DNA from: Ruminococcus sp.
GTDB taxonomy: Bacteria; Bacillota; Clostridia; Oscillospirales; Ruminococcaceae
Assembly: GCA_017649325.1 (NCBI GenBank)
Contig: JAGCHA010000096.1
Span: 1-45,278, forward strand
DNA: 45,278 nt
Direction: 5' to 3'
Shown piece after piece: positions 40,178 to 45,278 of the stretch. Both the position numbers and the translations under genes were made by a program. The notes beneath the pieces are model-generated. The model was given only the letters and a program-made list of their open reading frames with translations. It had not been told where the DNA came from and did no database searches. Position 1 is the stretch's first letter. The number at the start of each line of letters is the position of its first letter.

Positions 40178-41353
40178 ATGAACATGAAAAGAATACTCGC
40201 ATCGGCTATGGTAACAGTATGTGTATTAGGCAGCGGTGTATTCACGTCGGCTCCCGCGGCTATGGCGGCTGACCCTGCTGACCACTACGTCTCCCTCGAG
40301 CCTATGTCCTACTACGTCAAGGCAGGAGATATCATCGTTATCAAGGTCAAAGTCAGCAACTACAGCGATAACGGGTTCGGCGGAATGCAAGTAAAGGTAG
40401 ACCAGACCACCGGCGATAAGCTCACGCTCAACGCTGTCGGTTCATACAACTATTTGACGGGAAATATCGAGGCAGGCGAGGCGGCTGTCATTTTCAATGA
40501 GAATGATTCCGATTACGTCGTAGAGTACCAGTATCAGATACCCGACAATGCCGCTGTCGGCACGAGCTATGCGTTCAGGTTGAACGACGCCTTCACTTTT
40601 GCCTGCGACCCTGACGGCAACGAGGTAGCTCTCAGCGGTCTGGGCTCTGAGACGTATATAACCGTTGACGATAAGGGACAGAAGGACGTTGCTTTCGCGG
40701 CTTCTCCCGTAACTATCGTTGCAGAGCCGGGACAGGAATTCAGCGTTGATATCACTTCGCTCGGTGCTGACCTGAATGCTGTTTCGGGCTTCCAGTTCAA
40801 GATAAAAATGCCCGAGGGCATCGAGTGCCTCGGACTCGCAAAGAACACCACAGACGAGGGCGCAGACCTCGTCTTCAACAAGGATACGCTTGAATTAGCC
40901 ACAGTTCAGCAGAAGGGCGCTCCTATCGGCTTGAAGGAGAACGAGGTCGTTGCTACGGTCAAGTTCAAGGTGCCCGATAACTTCAAGGAGGGCGACTACA
41001 GCTACAGTGTCAACGAGGCATACATCTCCGATGAGAACGGCACGATTTCTACTCCCGTGACCTCCACATCGCTCAAGCTTTCTGTAGGCAAGGACACTCC
41101 TGCGGGCGGCAAACTCGGCGACGCTGACCTCAATGGCGTTGTTGACGCCAAGGACGCTTCCAAGGTTCTCGGTGAGTACGCGCTCCTCTCAACGGGTGCG
41201 GAGGGTACGTTCAACGATCAGCAGAAGGAAAACGGCGACGTGAACTTCGACACCAAGGTCGACGCAAAGGACGCATCAAGGATACTCGCATATTACAGCT
41301 ACCTCTCAACAGGCGGCAGTGACATAATGGAAGAGTGGGTCAAGACTAACTGA
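40178..41353 (+). CDS. Secreted cohesin-like / dockerin protein (scaffoldin-type)
   Basis: The 391-residue protein has a signal peptide (about 1-31, ending AAMAA). Two beta-sandwich modules follow: about 36-165 (VSLEPMSYYVKAGDIIVIKV, with GFGGMQVKVD) and about 168-303 (SPVTIVAEPGQEFSVDITSL, SGFQFKIKMPEGIECLGL, EVVATVKFKVPDNFKEGDYS), whose layout is that of cohesins. A dockerin at about 313-380 ends it (GDADLNGVVDAKDASKVLGE and GDVNFDTKVDAKDASRILAY). Cohesin plus dockerin marks an adaptor scaffoldin like ScaC that changes which enzymes a cellulosome accepts. The second module is the better match; the first could be a carbohydrate-binding or Ig-like module. CAAAGGAGGTATTACAA precedes the start. 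Confidence 0.85.
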   Translation: MNMKRILASAMVTVCVLGSGVFTSAPAAMAADPADHYVSLEPMSYYVKAGDIIVIKVKVSNYSDNGFGGMQVKVDQTTGDKLTLNAVGSYNYLTGNIEAGEAAVIFNENDSDYVVEYQYQIPDNAAVGTSYAFRLNDAFTFACDPDGNEVALSGLGSETYITVDDKGQKDVAFAASPVTIVAEPGQEFSVDITSLGADLNAVSGFQFKIKMPEGIECLGLAKNTTDEGADLVFNKDTLELATVQQKGAPIGLKENEVVATVKFKVPDNFKEGDYSYSVNEAYISDENGTISTPVTSTSLKLSVGKDTPAGGKLGDADLNGVVDAKDASKVLGEYALLSTGAEGTFNDQQKENGDVNFDTKVDAKDASRILAYYSYLSTGGSDIMEEWVKTN

Positions 41354-41362
41354 TAAATGCAG

Positions 41363-41396
41363 ACCGCTGTCGGGTGCTCCGACAGCGGTTTTCTGT
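41363..41396 (+). terminator. Terminator after the cohesin/dockerin gene
   Basis: ACCGCTGTCGG (41363-41373) pairs with CCGACAGCGGT (41379-41389), followed by TTTCTGTTT. Confidence 0.9.
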
Positions 41397-41407
41397 TTGA
41401 ATATGTA

Positions 41408-41436
41408 TTGACTTTGTGTCTGAAATGTTATATAAT
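41408..41436 (+). promoter_or_regulatory. Promoter of tepA-spoIIIE
   Basis: TTGACT (41408-41413), a 17-base spacer and TATAAT (41431-41436). Confidence 0.85.
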
Positions 41437-41501
41437 AATAATGTATACTTTGACGCTTCTCGGAGATAATAGCTTTACAACATTTTATCGGAGCGTGAAG
41501 T

Positions 41502-42164
41502 ATGGAAAATGAGAAAAATATCCCGTCTTCCGAGGAAAACGGTGGCCAGAACACCAAGCATCTTATCCACTGTCTGACAGTCATCGGGCAGATAGAGGGA
41601 CACTACGTCCTTGCCGAGCAGAACAAGACGACCCGCTATGAGCACATAATCCCCGCGCTTGTCGCCGTAGAGCAGGACAGGAGCGTTGAGGGGCTGATGA
41701 TAATCCTCAACACGGTCGGCGGAGATGTCGAAGCAGGGCTCGCAATAGCCGAACTCATCGCAGGCATGAAGACTCCGACGGTCTCGCTTGTGGTGGGAGG
41801 AGGACACTCCATAGGCGTCCCGCTCGCAGTCAGCGCGAAGAAGTCGTTCATCGTGCCGTCGGCGTCGATGACTATACACCCTGTCAGGATGAACGGGACA
41901 GTGCTCGGCGTACCGCAGACCCTTTCCTACTTTGACAAGATGCAGGACAGAATAATCGGCTTCATCACGCGAAACAGCCGCGTCCCCGAGGAGGAGCTGC
42001 GGCGGCTGATGATGAATACCGAGGAGCTCGTGCTCGATGTGGGCTCGGTGGTGGACGGTGCGAAGGCTGTAGATATCGGGCTGATAGACAGCCTCGGCAG
42101 TCTCGGTGACGCCATGGACAGCCTGTACGAAATGATAGAGAGCTCAAACGAGCGCTACAGATAG
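41502..42164 (+). CDS. tepA: TepA, ClpP-like serine protease
   Basis: The 220-residue protein belongs to the ClpP/crotonase fold. MIILNTVGGDVEAGLAIAEL forms the core. The nucleophile is Ser103 in GGGHSIGVPLAVS, and His126 in MTIHPVRM is the base. In B. subtilis TepA aids protein export or degrades small proteins, and its gene lies directly before spoIIIE, as here. CGGAGCGTGAAGT precedes the start. The gap to spoIIIE is 28 bases, so the two are one operon. Confidence 0.92.
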   Translation: MENEKNIPSSEENGGQNTKHLIHCLTVIGQIEGHYVLAEQNKTTRYEHIIPALVAVEQDRSVEGLMIILNTVGGDVEAGLAIAELIAGMKTPTVSLVVGGGHSIGVPLAVSAKKSFIVPSASMTIHPVRMNGTVLGVPQTLSYFDKMQDRIIGFITRNSRVPEEELRRLMMNTEELVLDVGSVVDGAKAVDIGLIDSLGSLGDAMDSLYEMIESSNERYR

Positions 42165-42192
42165 AGAAAGAACAATTAAGGAGAACAAAGCA

Positions 42193-44766
42193 ATGCCCGC
42201 AAAGAAGAAAAAAGCACCTATGGGCGCGGATTTCCGCGACGAAGACCTCACGCCCAAGGGCAAGCCCAGAAAGAAAAAGGCAAACGAAGCAATTGCCGAG
42301 CCTGAAGACGACAGGGAGCAGAACCGCATATGGTCGGTGATACTGTTCGCACTTGGCGTACTCATAGCCCTCATGACCTTTATCCCCGGCACCGCAGGGT
42401 GGCACGGGATACATACATTCATGCTCGGATTGTTCGGCATATCGGCATTTCTCGTACCCGTGGTGCTGATATACACCTCAGTGCTCATCGGACTTGAAAA
42501 GAGCCGTGACAACGTCGCGGGAAAGGCGATACTCGGCATCGTGATGACCCTGCTCATATGTTCGGCGATACAGGTGTTCATGGTCGGAGAGATACCGGGG
42601 CATTCGCTCGGTGAGCACATCTCCAAGGTCTATCGCGACGGCACTCAGCTCAAGGGCGGCGGACTCGCAGGACTGCCCATATCAGGACTGCTCCTGTCGG
42701 TGATGGGCAAGCTCGGAGCGCGCATACTCACGGTGATACTCTTCTTCGTGATAGCGCTTCTGCTGACGGGCAAGAGCCTTATCGAGTTCCTTGAAATGCT
42801 CGCATCGCCCGTGATATATGTGTACAAGCTGTTCACAGGTGAGGATGAAGAGCTTGCCGATGTGGAAGAATCCGCTCCCGTGCCAACTGTCGAGAAGACG
42901 GTAAGGATACGAAAGACGACCGAACGTCCCGAAGTGAACTCCGCAGAGGACCTCGAAGCTGTTGCTATGATAAATACGCAGGCTGCTGCTCCGACAGAGC
43001 AGACAGCACAGTCCGCTGCCGAGACAAAGGTCGGCGAGGACGAATTCAGTATGTTCTTTGATATACCGCTCCCCGATGAGAACAGGGAAGCGCCCGCACC
43101 CGCCGCTCCCGCACCTGCTGCGGAGAAGGCACCGACTTTCGATAAGCCTGCCGCTGACGGTGACGATATCGACATAGACATCGACCTCGAGAACCTCATC
43201 ACCAAGGCAGCCGAAGAAAAGGCAAAGCGCGACGGCGAGACCGCAAACGAAGAAGTTGAGGAGGATAAGCCGCCCGTTCAGCAGCAGCTCTACATACTCC
43301 CCGGTATAGACCTTCTCACGCCGCCCGAGGTGCGCTCCAACACAGCGGAGGCAGCCGCAGAGATGCGCGAGAAGGCTGACAACATCGTAAACACGCTGAA
43401 AAGCTTCGGCATAGACGTAAAAATACGCAACATCTACCGCGGACCTTCAATAACCCGCTACGAGATACAGCCTGGCGCAGGAGTCCGCGTCTCGAAGATA
43501 AAGGGACTCGAGGACGATATCTGCCTCAGCCTCGCGGCTCAGGGCGTGCGTATCGAAGCACCTATCCCGGGCAAGGCTGCCGTGGGTATCGAGGTGCCGA
43601 ACATCAACAAGGATACGGTAACGCTCCGTGAGATACTCTCCTCGTCCGAGTTCCGCAGTTCGCAGAGCAAGCTCGCATTCGCGGTCGGCAAGGACATCAC
43701 AGGCAACGCCGTAGTCGGCGACATCACGAAGATGCCTCATGTTATCATCGCGGGAACTACAGGTTCGGGTAAATCGGTCTGCACCCGCTCGATAATCATG
43801 AGCATACTCTACAACGCCAAGCCCGACGAGGTCAAGCTCATACTCATAGACCCGAAAATGGTCGAATTCAAGGTGTTCGAGGGTATACCTCATCTGCTCA
43901 TCCCCATAATCACACAGGCTGAAAAGGCGGCGGGTGCGCTCAACTGGGCAGTACTCGAGATGATGCGCCGCTACAACATCTTCGCCGAGGTGGGCGCGAA
44001 CGACCTCAAGTCGTACAACGAGCTCTCCGAGGAGGACGAGGAGCTTGCCTTCATGCCGCAGATAGTGATATTCATCGACGAGCTCGCCGACCTCATGCTC
44101 GTTGCGGGCAAGGAGGTCGAGGACTACATCTGCCGTCTCGCACAGATGGGACGAGCGGCGGGTATGCACCTTGTAGTTGCTACTCAGCGTCCTACCACGG
44201 ACGTCATCACAGGTCTTATCAAAGCCAATATCCCGAGCCGTATCGCGCTCTCGGTAATGTCTCAGGTCGACTCGCGAACCATTATTGATATGGCGGGCGC
44301 GGACAAGCTCCTCGGCAACGGAGATATGCTCTATATGCCGATAGGAAGCGGAAAACCCGTCAGAGTACAGGGCTGCTTCGCGTCGAGCAGAGACATAAAC
44401 GAGACGCTCACCTTTATCCGCTCGCAGATGTCGGAGGAGTACGACAGCAACATCATCGAGGCTGTCGAGAACTATGTTCCCCAGACGGGCAAGGGCGACA
44501 AGAGCGGCTCGACCGACAGCGGATTCGAGGTCGGAAGCGACGAGGATTACATCATCAGAGCGGCGGAGGTCGCTGTCAATAATGGTCAGCTTTCAACGAC
44601 CATGCTCCAGAAGAAGCTGAAGCTCGGCTATGCAAGAGCTTCGCGCATAATCGACGAGCTCGAAGAGCGCGGTATCATCGGACCGAGCGAAGGCTCGAAG
44701 CCGAGAAAGGTCTTGATGTCGAAGATGCAGTTCGACGACTGGAAGCTCAGAATGCAGGAGGATTGA
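42193..44766 (+). CDS. spoIIIE: DNA translocase SpoIIIE/FtsK
   Basis: The 857-residue motor pumps DNA across a closing septum. Four N-terminal membrane helices lie at about 45-205 (IWSVILFALGVLIALMTFIP and others). An acidic, Ala/Pro-rich linker follows (about 220-370). The alpha/beta motor starts at about 375, with GRSITRYEIQPGAGV-like sequence (here RGPSITRYEIQ), Walker A GTTGSGKS near 520, Walker B IVIFIDELADLMLV and ATQRPTTDVITGLIKANIPS. The C-terminal winged-helix gamma domain (about 780-850, DYIIRAAEVAV, YARASRIIDELEERGIIGP) reads orienting DNA sites. AATTAAGGAGAACAAAGCA precedes the start. Confidence 0.97.
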   Translation: MPAKKKKAPMGADFRDEDLTPKGKPRKKKANEAIAEPEDDREQNRIWSVILFALGVLIALMTFIPGTAGWHGIHTFMLGLFGISAFLVPVVLIYTSVLIGLEKSRDNVAGKAILGIVMTLLICSAIQVFMVGEIPGHSLGEHISKVYRDGTQLKGGGLAGLPISGLLLSVMGKLGARILTVILFFVIALLLTGKSLIEFLEMLASPVIYVYKLFTGEDEELADVEESAPVPTVEKTVRIRKTTERPEVNSAEDLEAVAMINTQAAAPTEQTAQSAAETKVGEDEFSMFFDIPLPDENREAPAPAAPAPAAEKAPTFDKPAADGDDIDIDIDLENLITKAAEEKAKRDGETANEEVEEDKPPVQQQLYILPGIDLLTPPEVRSNTAEAAAEMREKADNIVNTLKSFGIDVKIRNIYRGPSITRYEIQPGAGVRVSKIKGLEDDICLSLAAQGVRIEAPIPGKAAVGIEVPNINKDTVTLREILSSSEFRSSQSKLAFAVGKDITGNAVVGDITKMPHVIIAGTTGSGKSVCTRSIIMSILYNAKPDEVKLILIDPKMVEFKVFEGIPHLLIPIITQAEKAAGALNWAVLEMMRRYNIFAEVGANDLKSYNELSEEDEELAFMPQIVIFIDELADLMLVAGKEVEDYICRLAQMGRAAGMHLVVATQRPTTDVITGLIKANIPSRIALSVMSQVDSRTIIDMAGADKLLGNGDMLYMPIGSGKPVRVQGCFASSRDINETLTFIRSQMSEEYDSNIIEAVENYVPQTGKGDKSGSTDSGFEVGSDEDYIIRAAEVAVNNGQLSTTMLQKKLKLGYARASRIIDELEERGIIGPSEGSKPRKVLMSKMQFDDWKLRMQED

Positions 44767-44770
44767 TATT

Positions 44771-45278
44771 ATGCTGCTTGTCATACTTTGCGGTATAGCG
44801 GCGTTGTTCGCGGCGCTGGCGGCTTTTGCCGCATACAGGAAGCGCAAGTTCTACCGTGAGCACACACAGAAGATGTCGGCGAAAGTGACGTCCCACAGGC
44901 AGGTCACGCTCATGGGCGACAAGGCTTACGAGCTCATAGTCCTTGCCGAGAACTGCTTTACCTACAAGATAACCACCACCTGCCGCGCGGCGAAGAATCT
45001 CGTGGCAGGCAAGAGCGTGGATATCCTTGTGCCCGACCGAGCCGAGCCCGATACGGGAGACATCATCATGGAGGACCTCCAGAACAAGGAGGCAATGGGA
45101 ATACTCCGTCCCGACGAGGCAGAGACTCTCGCTCTCCTGCGCGAGCTTGCCGAAGTGACGAGCAGAATGGGCAGCATGGCAGTTCCCGAGGAAAAGCGCG
45201 TTATACTTTGTCAGGAAAGCGTGTCATCGCTCGCATTCTGGCGTAATGTTGCTGTTTCTGCCGTGTTCATGATGTTCA
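44771..45278 (+). CDS. Unknown membrane protein, 5' part (runs off the window)
   Basis: ATG 44771 follows CAGGAGGATTGATATT inside the end of spoIIIE, 4 bases after its stop. The frame is open to the last base (169 codons seen). It has a membrane helix at about 2-21 (LLVILCGIAALFAALAAFAA), a basic border YRKRKFYREH, and a soluble domain with beta strands (VTSHRQVTLMGDKAYELIVL, KSVDILVPDRAEPDTGDI) and a helix. It then enters what looks like a second membrane helix (WRNVAVSAVFMMF). No family is recognised. Translational coupling with spoIIIE is likely. Confidence 0.8.
   Translation, partial: MLLVILCGIAALFAALAAFAAYRKRKFYREHTQKMSAKVTSHRQVTLMGDKAYELIVLAENCFTYKITTTCRAAKNLVAGKSVDILVPDRAEPDTGDIIMEDLQNKEAMGILRPDEAETLALLRELAEVTSRMGSMAVPEEKRVILCQESVSSLAFWRNVAVSAVFMMF

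Overview
The window reads as a chromosomal piece of an anaerobic, cellulosome-forming Gram-positive, most likely a Ruminococcus (R. flavefaciens / R. champanellensis type). The reasons are two proteins with Ruminococcus-style dockerin repeats (DAKDAS...L..YS.LSTGG), one carrying cohesin-like modules; strong GGAGG ribosome sites; consensus sigma-A promoters with 17-base spacers; and Firmicutes genes such as spoVT, tepA, spoIIIE/ftsK, cdaA-cdaR and an ECF folate transporter. No rRNA, tRNA or CRISPR array was recognised.

Positions 1 to about 2970 are the right-hand end of an integrated element that continues off the left edge. It holds a primase-like remnant, three small AT-rich genes (two of them divergent paralogues), and a 580-residue large serine recombinase. 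The recombinase runs directly into the 3' part of spoVT, which lacks its AbrB DNA-binding end. The element therefore appears to have inserted inside spoVT, much as skin-type elements split sporulation genes; this is the most interesting feature of the window.

From 3.4 to 15 kb the genes lie on the plus strand: an acetyltransferase, an unknown membrane protein, a lipoprotein GH74 xyloglucanase overlapping a GH25 lysozyme, overlapping manA and glcK, an ECF sigma factor with a membrane-anchored beta-propeller partner (probable anti-sigma), and a glycerol-1-phosphate dehydrogenase-like gene coupled to a HAD phosphatase.

From 15 to 23.5 kb the genes lie on the minus strand. The core is indolepyruvate:ferredoxin oxidoreductase (iorA, iorB), phenylacetate-CoA ligase (paaK) and a double-ACT protein, which together suit aryl-acid / aromatic amino acid interconversion. 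Small unrelated genes and a lipoprotein are interleaved. A secreted Ala/Glu/Pro/Lys-rich protein lies downstream.

From 23.5 to 26 kb a THF riboswitch precedes folT and folC, a folate-salvage unit. A second GH25 lysozyme, small membrane and zinc-ribbon proteins, and a membrane-anchored lipase follow. malQ and glgP (29.9 to 33.9 kb) form a maltodextrin/glycogen pair.

From 33.9 to 41.4 kb are a dockerin protein with four Big_2-like Ig repeats (minus), cdaR-cdaA for c-di-AMP (minus), a cysteine desulfurase-like enzyme with a DUF3343 protein (minus), and the cohesin-like/dockerin protein (plus). The window ends with tepA, spoIIIE/ftsK and the start of an unknown membrane protein that runs off the right edge.
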